From positions 124,001 through 188,000 of the forward strand of contig CAJMMO010000001.1 of the NCBI GenBank assembly GCA_905214545.1: DNA of 64,000 nt. The letters are read 5' to 3'. Below the pieces are notes generated by a model. It was not told the origin of the DNA. It searched no databases and saw only the letters and a program-made list of their open reading frames with translations. The DNA comes from an uncultured bacterium (GTDB taxonomy: Bacteria; Bacillota; Bacilli; Lactobacillales; Lactobacillaceae). Of this stretch, positions 8,355-16,881 are shown piece by piece. Made by a program: the position numbers and the translations under genes. The stretch's first letter is position 1. Each line of letters begins with the position of its first letter.

Positions 8355-8702
8355 ATGGATCCATTAATTCAAGATTTGACTAAAGAACAATTACGCGACG
8401 ACATCCCAGCATTCCGTGCCGGTGACACTGTTCGCGTTCACGTTCGTGTTGTTGAAGGTACCCACGAAAGAATTCAGATTTTCGAAGGCATCGTCATCAA
8501 GAAGAAGGGTGCCGGCATCGGCGCTACTTACACTGTAAGAAAGATTTCTTCAGGTGTTGGTGTTGAACGTACCTTCCCAGTTAACGACCCGCGTGTTGCC
8601 AAGGTTGAAGTTGTTCGCCACGGCCGCGTTCGTCGTGCTAAGCTGTACTACCTGCGTGAACGTCACGGCAAGTCAGCAAGAATTGCCGAAGTTCGTCGGT
8701 AA
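8355..8702 (+). CDS. rplS: 50S ribosomal protein L19
   Basis: The 115-residue L19 protein lies at the 30S-50S interface. The start [20 protein letters not shown] and the [33 protein letters not shown] and [18 protein letters not shown] blocks are diagnostic. A longer frame opens 27 bases earlier (GTG/ATG codons), but the AAGGAG at 8340-8345 fits the ATG at 8355 and the family start. It is a single-gene unit with promoter, structured leader and terminator of its own. Codon use is that of a highly expressed gene. Confidence 0.97.
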   Translation: MDPLIQDLTKEQLRDDIPAFRAGDTVRVHVRVVEGTHERIQIFEGIVIKKKGAGIGATYTVRKISSGVGVERTFPVNDPRVAKVEVVRHGRVRRAKLYYLRERHGKSARIAEVRR

Positions 8703-8714
8703 TCAACTTAAAAG

Positions 8715-8740
8715 AAGCCAGTCCTCAGACTGGCTTTTTT
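8715..8740 (+). terminator. intrinsic terminator after rplS
   Basis: Nine-base perfect stem AAGCCAGTC / GACTGGCTT with a four-base loop (CTCA) and T run. Confidence 0.9.
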
Positions 8741-8793
8741 GTTTTGTCTTGAAAAACGGTGTAAAATGGTTCTACTTGCTTAAAAGAAAGGGA

Positions 8794-9225
8794 ATGAGAC
8801 CGGTGATCCAGGAATTTACCGCCGGCGCCGTTATTTACCGTGACCGCGGCAACGTGCGCGAATTTTTGATCGTGCAGAGCATTAAAAACCACCGCTGGGG
8901 CTTTTCCAAGGGTCACCTGGCCCCGGGCGAAACTGCACACGAAGCAGCTAAACGCGAAATTAAAGAAGAAACCGGTTTGACGCCGGAATTCGACTTCAAT
9001 TTTTCAACTAAGACTCAGTACCGGGCTTTTTCAAAAAAGCTCAAGCAGGTCACTTACTACGTGGCGAAGGCCGACCCTGACCAACAGGTTGTGACTGAGC
9101 CCAGCGAAATTGAGGCCAGCAAGTGGGTCACTTTGGAAGAGGCGCCAAAGTATTTGACCGTCCACGGCAAGATGGGTGTCTTAGAAAAAGCTGAACAATA
9201 TTTGCAAAATAGACAGACTGTCTAG
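8794..9225 (+). CDS. Nudix hydrolase, diadenosine tetraphosphatase type
   Basis: A 143-residue Nudix protein. The Nudix box reads GHLAPGETAHEAAKREIKEE plus TG (about residues 43-65), matching GX5EX7REUXEEXGU with all metal-ligand glutamates. The N-terminal FTAGAVIYRD and the NHRWGFSKGHL block resemble asymmetrical bis(5'-nucleosyl)-tetraphosphatases, which remove Ap4A and related alarmone-like nucleotides. The frame is open far upstream into rplS, but an AAAGAAAGGGA site and the ATG at 8794 (or GTG at 8803) give the sensible start. Own weak promoter (TTGTTT...TAAAAT, 17-base gap) partly inside the rplS terminator tail; terminator overlaps its stop codon. Confidence 0.85.
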   Translation: MRPVIQEFTAGAVIYRDRGNVREFLIVQSIKNHRWGFSKGHLAPGETAHEAAKREIKEETGLTPEFDFNFSTKTQYRAFSKKLKQVTYYVAKADPDQQVVTEPSEIEASKWVTLEEAPKYLTVHGKMGVLEKAEQYLQNRQTV

Positions 9226-9245
9226 TAAAAGACAGTCTTTTTTTA
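9215..9245 (+). terminator. terminator overlapping the Nudix stop codon
   Basis: AGACTGTCT (9215-9223, containing the last sense codons) pairs perfectly with AGACAGTCT (9230-9238), followed by seven T. Confidence 0.85.
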
Positions 9246-9311
9246 TGCCCAGACACACTTGTTTAACTTCCGCCATAGTTTTATGATTGTCATGGATATT
9301 TTTTCGGAGGG

Positions 9312-10689
9312 ATGAGTATTAAGAAGAGATCCGCAATTTTGTTGTCGACACTGTTTGCGGCCGGCGTATTTGCCGCAAACACTGGTGTCGTCCACGCTGA
9401 TACTGTTAATGGTACGGACACTGCTACTGCCGTACAAACTACGACGCAGACTGCTGACAGTACGCAAACTGCTGCTAACACTGCTGAAAATACTGCAGCA
9501 AACACTGCAGAAAACAATGCTGTCAACAACAAGCAGCAGACTGTTTCCGTTGACAAGCCGCAAGTGCAAGAAAACTTTACCGGCCAAATCAACTACAAGC
9601 CGGGCTACGGCGTCAACTTATGGAAGTTGAACGAAGACCAATCCCTGACTTGGATTCAGCCGGCGTCGTCTGGCTTCCGGTTCTAAGTGGGCCGTTTACG
9701 GCTACACCGACCTGGCACAAAGCAAGAAGCGCGTCTACAACCTGGGCGGCAACCAATGGGTTGACAGCCAATACCTGGTTAACGCCAACAACGCAACTGC
9801 TACTGGCGACAAGACCCTGCCAGCAAACTCATTTGTCGTTATTTCCTACAATCCGGGCTACGGCACTGCCGTTTGGCGCCAAGAAGGCACCCAAATGCAC
9901 ACCACCGGCAAGACCTTGTACAACGGGACCGTTTGGAAGGCTTACAGCCAAAAGAACTTGAACGACCGTCTGTACTACAACGTCGGCGGCAACCAATGGA
10001 TCAACAGCGAATTTGCAGTTGCCGGCACTTCAACTGGCAAGTACACTTCTCTGAAGACCAACCCAATGTCCAGAGAATACTACACCAGCCAGTACAACCC
10101 AGTCTTTGCACCATGGGGCTGTGCTTCAACTGCTTTGTCAATGCTGATGAAGTATGACGGCAACTTCTCCAAGGTGCCGGGCTCAACCGAAGCCCAAAAG
10201 CTGGCTTACATGCAAAACCACCTGCCGCGCGTTAAGGCCTTAGGCGGCCAAGACGGCAACCCTTACAACGGCAAGGGCTTTACCCGTGTCATCCTGGCTT
10301 ACGCCTTGAACGACTACGCTCACGCTTTAGGTGACAACAAGGTTAAAGACATCACCGGTGCATCTTTGAACACCATTGCCCGCTTAGTTGAAGCCGGCCA
10401 CCCGGTTCTGTACTACGGCTGGTCAGCTTACAACGGCAACGGCCAAGGCGTTGCCGGCCAGCAATGGGCTAGAAACCACTGCAAGGTTATCTTCGGCTAC
10501 AACCCAGCCAACAACACCTTCCTGGTTCACGACCCGCTCTACATGAACAAGTACTTCTACAAGGGCGGCAGCGGTGCCCGCGAAGGCATTCACAACGGCT
10601 ACGACTTAGGTCCTATTGCCTGGGTCAGCTACAACTCAATTGCCAAAGAATTTGCTTACCGCGGCGGCAACCAAGCCTTGACCTGCTAA
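9312..10689 (+). pseudogene. secreted SLAP-domain / C39-like cysteine peptidase, frameshifted
   Basis: Two overlapping reading frames together make one protein of about 458 residues. Frame A (9312 to stop at 9686) gives a signal peptide (KKRSAILLSTLFAAGVFAA, cleavage near VHA-DT), a Thr/Ala/Asn-rich linker and the start of a SLAP repeat (YKPGYGVNLWKLNEDQSLTW). The rest continues in another frame from about 9680 (SKWAVYGYTDLAQ, YNLGGNQWVDSQYLV, second repeat YNPGYGTAVW ... YYNVGGNQWINSEF) and ends in a papain-like C39_2 domain with Cys in PWGCASTALSMLMKYDG (codon 10120-10122), His in ARNHCKV (10477-10479) and Asp in LVHDPLY. One extra C in the run TTCC at about 9675-9680 would explain the shift. 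The GGAGGG site abuts the ATG with no spacer, which is also odd. A sequencing error remains possible because the rest of the frame is intact and codon use is normal. Confidence 0.8.
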
Positions 10690-10697
10690 GATCAAAT

Positions 10698-10730
10698 AAA
10701 AAAGCGATGCTGAAAAGCATCGCTTTTTTT
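10698..10730. terminator. bidirectional terminator between SLAP/C39 gene and lexA
   Basis: AAAAAAGCGATGC / GCATCGCTTTTTTT with a six-base loop; A and T runs on both sides serve the two convergent genes. Confidence 0.9.
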
Positions 10731-10736
10731 ATTGCC

Positions 10737-11357
10737 TTAATCGATCTGGCTGCGGTAGAGGCCGACGACCTTGCCCAAGATCTGCACCTGGTCCAAGATG
10801 ATCGGGGCCATCGTGTCGTTTTCCGGCTGCAGGCGGTAGTGGTCTTTTTCCTTGTAAAAACGCTTGACCGTGGCCTCGTTGTCCTCGGTCATGGCCACGA
10901 CGATCTCGCCGTTGTCAGCTGTTGCTTGCTTTCTGACGATGACCTGGTCGCCGTCTAAGATGCCGGCGTTGATCATCGAGCGGCCGTGGACGCGCAGCAT
11001 GAACAAGTCGCCTTGCTCTTTTTGCAGGTCGGGCGGCAGCGGGAAGTAGTCGTCGATGTCTTGGACGGCCAAGATCGGCTGGCCGGCGGTGACGGTCCCG
11101 ACGACCGGGATCTTGCCGCTTCTGACGCCCAAGGCGTTCAAGCCTTCTTCGGTGACCTCAAGGGCCCGCGGCTTAGCGGGGTCTTTTAACAGGAAGCCCT
11201 TTTTTTCCAAGCGTTCCAAGTGGCCGTGCACGGTCGAAGTCGAAGATAGGTTGACGGCATTGCCGATTTCGCGCACCGTCGGCGGAAAGCCGCGGTCGGC
11301 GACGGTATCGTAGATGAATTGCAGGATTTGCAATTGTTTTGAGTTTTGATTTTTCAT
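10737..11357 (-). CDS. lexA: LexA repressor, SOS response regulator
   Basis: A 206-residue LexA/S24 protein. N-terminal winged helix ([20 protein letters not shown], about residues 24-45), linker with the autocleavage site VTAGQP (Ala-Gly bond, about residues 87-92), and the C-terminal latent protease with catalytic Ser in [11 protein letters not shown] and Lys in [10 protein letters not shown]. It represses DNA repair genes until RecA filaments trigger self-cleavage. It is divergent from the DUF896 gene, and a LexA-box-like sequence lies in the shared intergenic region, overlapping its own -35, so autoregulation is likely. RBS GGAGTG precedes the ATG by about eight bases. Confidence 0.97.
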   Translation of the reverse strand: MKNQNSKQLQILQFIYDTVADRGFPPTVREIGNAVNLSSTSTVHGHLERLEKKGFLLKDPAKPRALEVTEEGLNALGVRSGKIPVVGTVTAGQPILAVQDIDDYFPLPPDLQKEQGDLFMLRVHGRSMINAGILDGDQVIVRKQATADNGEIVVAMTEDNEATVKRFYKEKDHYRLQPENDTMAPIILDQVQILGKVVGLYRSQID

Positions 11358-11406
11358 AAGGTTGCACTCCAGTTAGCTTAATTCTAACAAAAAGGGCTAG
11401 GGCAAG

Positions 11407-11420
11407 CAAACAAATGTTCC
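11407..11420. promoter_or_regulatory. LexA-box-like operator
   Basis: CAAACAAATGTTCC matches the Gram-positive LexA box CGAACATATGTTCG at 11 of 14 positions. On the minus strand it overlaps the TTGCTT -35 of a TTGCTT-17-TAGAAT promoter for lexA; on the plus strand it lies 65 bases before the DUF896 gene. Confidence 0.65.
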
Positions 11421-11484
11421 GCTCCTTTTCCGCTGGCTTATGGCTTTTATTTAAGGTAAGATATTTCCCAGTGAGGTGTGAAAC

Positions 11485-11733
11485 ATGGATCAGCAAGAAG
11501 AAGCAGCAGTTCTCAAGAGAATCAATGAACTTTACCACTTGAAAGAAAAGCGGCCGCTGACTGCAGAAGAAGAAGCCGAGCGGAAGAAGCTGCACAAGAA
11601 GTTTTTAGCGAACTTCCGGGCTGGTTTCAAGCAGCAGCTTGAGGACTTGGTCATCATCGACAAGAATGGCCGCGAGATCACTTCTGAAAAGGCAAAGAGA
11701 GCGCAGCGACGCAAAGGCTTGCGCAAAGATTAA
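11485..11733 (+). CDS. DUF896 (YnzC-like) small protein
   Basis: An 82-residue highly charged protein of the DUF896/YnzC family: EEEAAVLKRINEL-type start, KEKRPLTAEEEAERKKLHKK (about residues 22-41) and FRAGFKQQLEDLVIID are the family hallmarks of a short antiparallel helical hairpin. In Bacillus, ynzC is in the SOS-controlled yneA operon next to lexA; here too it stands next to lexA and shares the intergenic LexA-box-like site, so SOS control is a fair inference. Biochemical function is not known. RBS GTGAGGTG precedes the ATG. The YneF gene follows after 21 bases. Confidence 0.85.
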   Translation: MDQQEEAAVLKRINELYHLKEKRPLTAEEEAERKKLHKKFLANFRAGFKQQLEDLVIIDKNGREITSEKAKRAQRRKGLRKD

Positions 11734-11754
11734 TATTTTGGAGGAATTGTTGTT

Positions 11755-11979
11755 ATGAATATGGGTTTAGCTATTTTACTGATTGTTATCGCGCTGATTC
11801 TCGGCTTAGTTGGCGGTTTCTACGGGGCCAGAGCCTACATGAAGCGCTACTTTAGAGATAATCCTCCGATCAACGAAGAAATGATCATGACCATGATGTC
11901 CCAAATGGGGCAAAAGCCATCTGCCAAGAAGGTTCACCAAGTCATGAACATGATGCGTCACCAGCAAAGCAAGATGTAA
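11755..11979 (+). CDS. YneF family small membrane protein (UPF0154)
   Basis: A 74-residue protein with one N-terminal transmembrane segment (about residues 4-26, [20 protein letters not shown]) followed by a conserved cytoplasmic part [20 protein letters not shown] and a methionine-rich tail ([12 protein letters not shown]). This matches YneF/UPF0154, of unknown function, conserved in Firmicutes near lexA. Good RBS (GGAGGAATT) before the ATG. Terminator follows at 11995. Confidence 0.88.
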   Translation: MNMGLAILLIVIALILGLVGGFYGARAYMKRYFRDNPPINEEMIMTMMSQMGQKPSAKKVHQVMNMMRHQQSKM

Positions 11980-11994
11980 AACAGCTTATTTGCC

Positions 11995-12027
11995 GACGGG
12001 GGGATTTAAATCCTCCCGTCTTTTTTT
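11995..12027 (+). terminator. intrinsic terminator after yneF-like gene
   Basis: Thirteen-base near-perfect dyad centred on TTTAAA between GACGGGGGG and CCTCCCGTC, then seven T. Confidence 0.85.
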
Positions 12028-12048
12028 ACATATCGAGGAGAAAAGCAG

Positions 12049-13800
12049 ATGAGTATTTTTAAAAAGCTCGGCTGGTTTTTCAAGCAGGAAAAAAAGCGCT
12101 ACCTCATCGGCATCACCTTCCTGGCGCTGACGTCGCTTGCCAACCTGGTGCCCCCGCGGGTGCTGGGGCTCATGGCCGACCGGCTGGATGCCGGCCGCAT
12201 TGACTGGCGCCAATACCTCCTGCTGGTCGGGGCCGTGCTCATTGCGGCCTTGTGTTTATATGGCCTGCGCTTTGTCTGGCGCAAGGAGATTTGGGGCGGC
12301 AGCGCCGTGCTGGAAAGGGAGATCCGCACGCGCCTGTTCGACCACTTCATGGCCATGGACCAGACCTTTTTCGAACGCCACCGCACCGGCGACCTGATGG
12401 CGCATGCGACAAACGACGTGACCGCCATCCAGTTTGTGGCCGGCGACGGCGTCTTGACCCTGGTCGACTCGCTCGTCATGGGCCTGTCGACCTTGGTGGC
12501 CATGATGATCTTTGCCGACGTCAGGCTGACTGTCGTGGCGCTGTTGCCGCTGCCGTTTTTGGCCTGGGGCGCCTGGCGGCTGGGCAAGCGGCTGCACAAC
12601 GAGTTTGAAAAATCGCAGGCCGCTTTTTCCAAGCTGAACAACAAGACCCAGGAGTCGATGACCGGCATCAAGGTCTTAAAGGCCTTCGGCCAGGAAAAAG
12701 CCGATGCGGAAAGCTTCGACAAGCTGGTCGAACAGACCATTGAGGTCAACAAGAAAGTCTTCGTCTGGGATGCGCTGTTTGACCCGCTGAGCACGGTCTT
12801 GATCGGCCTGACCTATGTCATCACCATTATCTACGGCTCAAGCCTGGTCAACGCCCATGCCTTAAGCGTGGGCCAGCTGGTCTCTTTTGTCGCCTACATC
12901 GGCAACATGGTCTGGCCGATGTTTGCCGTCGGTTACCTGTTCAACATTTTGGAAAGAGGGGCGGCTTCTTACGACAGAATTGAAAAGCTGTTAAGCGAAA
13001 AGCCGCTTATTACCGATGAAAAGGCCGACAGCACGCTTTCAGCCAAGGACATCCAAGGCGACCTGGTCTACCGCATCGACCGCTTCGCCTACCCGGACGA
13101 GCCCGACCACGCCGTGCTGCGCGACATCAACTTCAGCCTGAAAAAAGGGCAGACCTTGGGTCTGGTCGGAAGGGTCGGCAGCGGCAAGACCGCGCTGATC
13201 CAGATGCTTTTGCGCGAATTTGACAGCTATGAAGGTTCGATCACCTTGGCAGGGCACGACATCCGCACGATCCCGCTGCAGACGCTGCTCGGCCAGATCT
13301 CTTATGTGCCGCAGGAAAATTTCCTGTTTTCAACCAGTATTCAAAACAACATCGCCTTCAGCGACGCCAACGCCAGCCTGGCCGAAATCGAAGCCGTGGC
13401 CAAGAAAAGCGACCTGCACGACGACATCTTGGGCCTGCCATCGTCCTACCAAACTCTAGTTGGGCAAAACGGCGTCGAGCTGTCCGGCGGGCAAAAACAG
13501 CGCTTGTCGATTGCGCGGGCGCTTTTAAAAAAGAGTCAGATTCTGATCTTAGACGACGCGCTGTCGGCCGTTGACGCCAAGACCGAAACCGAGATCCTGC
13601 GCCAGCTGCGCCGCGAGCGGCAGGGCAAGACGACGATCGTCGCCGCCCACCGCCTGACGTCTGTCATGCAGGCCGACTTGATCTTGGTGCTGCAAGACGG
13701 CCGCATCATTGAGCGCGGCAGCCACAACGACTTGTTGTCTGAAAACGGCTGGTATGCCGACATGTGGCGCCGGCAAGAGTTTACGAGCAAGGAGGGCTAG
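12049..13800 (+). CDS. heterodimeric ABC exporter subunit 1 (degenerate ATP site)
   Basis: A 583-residue half-transporter with six transmembrane helices (residues 1-300) and a nucleotide-binding domain. Walker A is GRVGSGKTAL, signature LSGGQKQRLS (canonical), and Walker B ILILDDALSAVD, where Asp replaces the catalytic Glu after the Walker B aspartate. Together with subunit 2, encoded two genes-widths downstream after a 4-base gap, this is the LmrC/LmrD, YheI/YheH type of exporter in which one composite ATP site is non-hydrolytic. Typical substrates are drugs, lipids or peptides; the actual one cannot be told. RBS CGAGGAG before ATG; no regulator gene beside it. Confidence 0.9.
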   Translation: MSIFKKLGWFFKQEKKRYLIGITFLALTSLANLVPPRVLGLMADRLDAGRIDWRQYLLLVGAVLIAALCLYGLRFVWRKEIWGGSAVLEREIRTRLFDHFMAMDQTFFERHRTGDLMAHATNDVTAIQFVAGDGVLTLVDSLVMGLSTLVAMMIFADVRLTVVALLPLPFLAWGAWRLGKRLHNEFEKSQAAFSKLNNKTQESMTGIKVLKAFGQEKADAESFDKLVEQTIEVNKKVFVWDALFDPLSTVLIGLTYVITIIYGSSLVNAHALSVGQLVSFVAYIGNMVWPMFAVGYLFNILERGAASYDRIEKLLSEKPLITDEKADSTLSAKDIQGDLVYRIDRFAYPDEPDHAVLRDINFSLKKGQTLGLVGRVGSGKTALIQMLLREFDSYEGSITLAGHDIRTIPLQTLLGQISYVPQENFLFSTSIQNNIAFSDANASLAEIEAVAKKSDLHDDILGLPSSYQTLVGQNGVELSGGQKQRLSIARALLKKSQILILDDALSAVDAKTETEILRQLRRERQGKTTIVAAHRLTSVMQADLILVLQDGRIIERGSHNDLLSENGWYADMWRRQEFTSKEG

Positions 13801-13804
13801 CGCA

Positions 13805-15589
13805 ATGGAAAGAAAAAACCAATCAGATTGGGCACAGGCGATCCCTGCTAAAGAAGAGTGGGCGATCTTAAAGCGCCTGCTGAAATTTTTGAAAAACTTC
13901 AAGGCGGTCTTCGGGCTGGCCATCCTCGGCGCGTTTTTGGTGTCCGTCATCAACATGGCGCTGCCTTACGGCCTGCAGTACTTTTTAGACCACTTCCTGG
14001 TCAAGCACTCGGCGACGACCGCCGTCATCATCTGGGCCGCAGCGCTCTACGGCTTGGGCAGCCTGTTAAAAGCCGGCCTGCAGTTCGGCTACGAGTACGG
14101 CTTTGCGCTGGGCGCCGAAAAAACGCTGGAAAGCTTGCGGTCGGCGCTCTACCACCACTTGCACGAACTCGGCCTGCGCTACTTTGACCAGACGCCCGCC
14201 GGCGCCATCGTGTCGCGGGTGACAAACGACACCAGCACCCTGAGCAACTTTGCCAGCCTGCTGGCGACCTTGATCGTCAGCCTGTTTTCAATCGTCACCG
14301 CCTTTTTTGCAATGTTTGAGACCAACACGGCGGCGGGGCTGCTGATGCTGGTCTTCGTGCCGATCTTGGCCGTCCTGGTCTGGTTTTACAACAAGAAAAG
14401 CTCGCGGCTCTACCGGCGCTACCGCCAGCAATTAAGCCAGATCAACACGAGCTTGAACGAAACGATCAGCGGCGTGTCCCTGATCCAGCAGTTCAAGCAG
14501 GAAAAGCGGATGAGCCGGTTATTTGAAAAAAACAACCAGGGTCTGATGAAGACCCGCTTTGCCATGATCCGGCTGAATTCGCTGCTGCTGTCGCCGCTGA
14601 CCAGCATGCTGTATTCGTTAGCCTTAATGCTGACACTGGCTTGGTTCGGCTTCCCGCTGCGGGACACCTTCGTGCCGGCCGGCGTGCTGTATTCTTTTTC
14701 TCAGTACTTGAGCCAGCTGTTTAACCCGCTGTCAAACCTGATGGACCAGCTGACCATTTTCCAAGACGGGATTGTGTCGGGGCGGCGCATCTTCCGGATC
14801 TTAGACGAAGACGAGCTGGCCCCAAAGCAGGGCAGCGATAAAAGTTTACAAGTCACTCAAGGAAAGATCGAATTTAAGCACGTCAGCTTTTCTTACGACG
14901 GCAAAAACGAGATCCTGCACGACGTCTCCTTCACGGTAGAACCCGGCCAAACCCTGGGCATCGTCGGCCACACGGGCTCGGGCAAGTCGTCGATCATCAA
15001 CGTCATGATGCGCTTTTACGAGTACCAAAAAGGGCAGATCTTGCTAGACGGCGTCGACATCCGCAAATACACCAAAGAAGAGTTGCGGAAAAAGCTCGGC
15101 TTGGTGCTGCAGGACCCGTTCATGTTCTACGGGGATGTCGCCTTTAACGTCCGTCTGTACGACCAAGGCATCACGGATGAGGAGATCAAAAAAGCCTGCC
15201 AGATGGTGCAGGCCGACCGCTTCATCGAGCAGATGCCAAATGGCTACCACAGCCAGGTCAATGAAGGCGGCAGTGAGCTCAGCCAGGGGCAGCGCCAGCT
15301 GCTTTCTTTTGCCAGAGCCTTGGTGCGCGATCCGAAGATCTTGGTCTTAGACGAGGCCACGGCCAACGTCGACACCGAAACCGAGACCATGATCCAGCAG
15401 GGCCTGCACAAGCTGCGCGAAGGGCGGACCACCTTGGCCATTGCCCACCGGCTGTCGACGATCGCCGACGCCGACCAGATCATCGTGCTGGACCGCGGCC
15501 GCATCGTCGAACACGGCACCCACCAAGAACTGCTGGACCAGCACGGCTACTACTACAAGCTCTACACGCTCCAGCAGCATGAAGAATAA
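13805..15589 (+). CDS. heterodimeric ABC exporter subunit 2
   Basis: A 594-residue ABC half-exporter starting at the ATG four bases after the stop of subunit 1 (RBS AAGGAGGG inside that gene); the frame is open further upstream but without a suitable start. Membrane domain residues 1-330, then NBD with Walker A GHTGSGKSSI, Q-loop LVLQDPFMFYG, Walker B ILVLDEATANVD with the catalytic Glu, and H-loop AIAHRLSTI. The signature motif is LSQGQRQLL instead of LSGGQ. The altered signature here plus the Asp in subunit 1 together form the degenerate site, while canonical LSGGQ of subunit 1 and Glu of subunit 2 form the active one, as expected for an obligate heterodimer. Confidence 0.92.
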   Translation: MERKNQSDWAQAIPAKEEWAILKRLLKFLKNFKAVFGLAILGAFLVSVINMALPYGLQYFLDHFLVKHSATTAVIIWAAALYGLGSLLKAGLQFGYEYGFALGAEKTLESLRSALYHHLHELGLRYFDQTPAGAIVSRVTNDTSTLSNFASLLATLIVSLFSIVTAFFAMFETNTAAGLLMLVFVPILAVLVWFYNKKSSRLYRRYRQQLSQINTSLNETISGVSLIQQFKQEKRMSRLFEKNNQGLMKTRFAMIRLNSLLLSPLTSMLYSLALMLTLAWFGFPLRDTFVPAGVLYSFSQYLSQLFNPLSNLMDQLTIFQDGIVSGRRIFRILDEDELAPKQGSDKSLQVTQGKIEFKHVSFSYDGKNEILHDVSFTVEPGQTLGIVGHTGSGKSSIINVMMRFYEYQKGQILLDGVDIRKYTKEELRKKLGLVLQDPFMFYGDVAFNVRLYDQGITDEEIKKACQMVQADRFIEQMPNGYHSQVNEGGSELSQGQRQLLSFARALVRDPKILVLDEATANVDTETETMIQQGLHKLREGRTTLAIAHRLSTIADADQIIVLDRGRIVEHGTHQELLDQHGYYYKLYTLQQHEE

Positions 15590-15594
15590 AAAAA

Positions 15595-15621
15595 GACAGC
15601 CTTTTAAGGCTGTCTTTTTTA
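15595..15621. terminator. bidirectional terminator between ABC exporter and cfa
   Basis: AAAAGACAGCC / GGCTGTCTTTTTT with a six-base loop between convergent genes. Confidence 0.9.
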
Positions 15622-15630
15622 TTTGCTTAT

Positions 15631-16815
15631 TTATTTATCGTTTAGCATGTAGCCGCGGGTCAGCGGCAGGTTCTTGCCAGAAGGCCCTTTCGTGACCAGG
15701 TACTGGATCACGTCGATGTTGCCGGATTCAAACGAAGCGGCGCAGGCGTTCAAATACAGGTCCCACATGCGGGTGAAGCGTTCGCCCATCTGCTTTTGGA
15801 TTTGGCCGCGCTTGGCGTTGAAGTTGGCGTCCCAGATCTCCAGGGTGCGCCGGTAGTGGCGGCGCAGGCTTTCCATGTCGGTAAGCTGCAGGTCTGCTTC
15901 TTCAAAGTGGCCGACCATTTCGGCCAGGCCCGGTACGTAGCCGCCCGGGAAGATGTACTTGTTCAGCCAGGCGTTAGTGGCGCCGCCTTGCTGGCGGGTG
16001 ATGCCGTGGATCAAGGCCACGCCGTCGTCTTTCAGGTATTTAGCGACGTCTTGGCAGTACTGGCCCAAGTTTTCCTTGCCGACGTGTTCGAACATGCCGA
16101 CGCTAGTGACGTAGTCAAAATGGCGGTCGCCGATTTCGCGGTAGTCTTCCAGCAAGACTTCGGCCTGGTTGGCCAGGCCCATGTCCTGGATTCTCTGCTG
16201 CACCAGCTTGTACTGTTCTTCGCTTAAGGTGACGCCGGTGACGCGCAGGCCGTATTCCTTGGCCGCCGTCAGCATCAAAGTCCCCCAGCCGCAGCCGATG
16301 TCCAGCAAGCTTTGCCCGTTTTGCGGGTTCAGCTTTTGCAAGATGTGGTGGACCTTGGCGATTTGGGCGGCCTCTAAGTCGCTGTTCTTATTTTGCGGCG
16401 TGAAGTAGGCGCAAGAATAGGTCATGGTCTTGTCCAGCCAGAGCTTGTAAAAGTCGTTGCCGATGTCGTAGTGGTCTTGGACATCGTGCAGGCTCTGTTT
16501 TTCAGAGTGGTTCTGCTTTGGCATGAACTTGCGGAACTTGCTGGACCGCATGAAGCTGTTGGCGCTCTCGTAGGCCGCCTCGATCAGCTTTTGAATGCTG
16601 CCGTGGATTTCGATGTCTTTGTCCATGTAGCCTTCGCCTAAGGCCAGCGAGGCGTTGTTCACGATCGACTTGATCGGGATCTTTTTGTTAAAGACCACTT
16701 CGACCTGCGGCTCGCCTTCACCATACTGTTTGCTCTTGCCGTCCCAGTAGGTAACTTTTACCGGGATAGAGAACGAATCTTTCAGCATGGCGTTGTAGAA
16801 AGTTTTTTCCAGCAC
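15631..16815 (-). CDS. cfa: cyclopropane-fatty-acyl-phospholipid synthase
   Basis: A 394-residue SAM-dependent enzyme that adds a methylene bridge to unsaturated acyl chains of membrane lipids, an acid and stress adaptation in lactobacilli. Motifs: [20 protein letters not shown] (substrate and bicarbonate region), SAM-binding [29 protein letters not shown] and FPGGYVPGL. The open frame begins at a TTG inside the Shine-Dalgarno sequence; the better start is the GTG at 16815 ([11 protein letters not shown]), seven bases after GGAGG on the minus strand. It precedes nothing on the same strand; the upstream neighbour is an acyltransferase on the same strand. Confidence 0.95.
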   Translation of the reverse strand: MLEKTFYNAMLKDSFSIPVKVTYWDGKSKQYGEGEPQVEVVFNKKIPIKSIVNNASLALGEGYMDKDIEIHGSIQKLIEAAYESANSFMRSSKFRKFMPKQNHSEKQSLHDVQDHYDIGNDFYKLWLDKTMTYSCAYFTPQNKNSDLEAAQIAKVHHILQKLNPQNGQSLLDIGCGWGTLMLTAAKEYGLRVTGVTLSEEQYKLVQQRIQDMGLANQAEVLLEDYREIGDRHFDYVTSVGMFEHVGKENLGQYCQDVAKYLKDDGVALIHGITRQQGGATNAWLNKYIFPGGYVPGLAEMVGHFEEADLQLTDMESLRRHYRRTLEIWDANFNAKRGQIQKQMGERFTRMWDLYLNACAASFESGNIDVIQYLVTKGPSGKNLPLTRGYMLNDK

Positions 16816-16838
16816 TGCTAAATTCCTCCTCAAAATCT

Positions 16839-16850
16839 AACCACTTGGTT
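16839..16850. promoter_or_regulatory. 12-bp palindrome upstream of cfa
   Basis: AACCACTTGGTT is a perfect palindrome placed in the 66-base gap between cfa and the acyltransferase, just before the cfa ribosome binding site on the minus strand. It could be an operator; no known box is matched. Confidence 0.3.
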
Positions 16851-16881
16851 TTTTTCTTTTTAAAAAAGACCTTAGCACAAT

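Noticed and set aside
8554..8793. 5' extension of the Nudix frame into rplS
   Set aside because: Overlaps rplS and its terminator; the ATG at 8794 has a ribosome binding site and fits the family.
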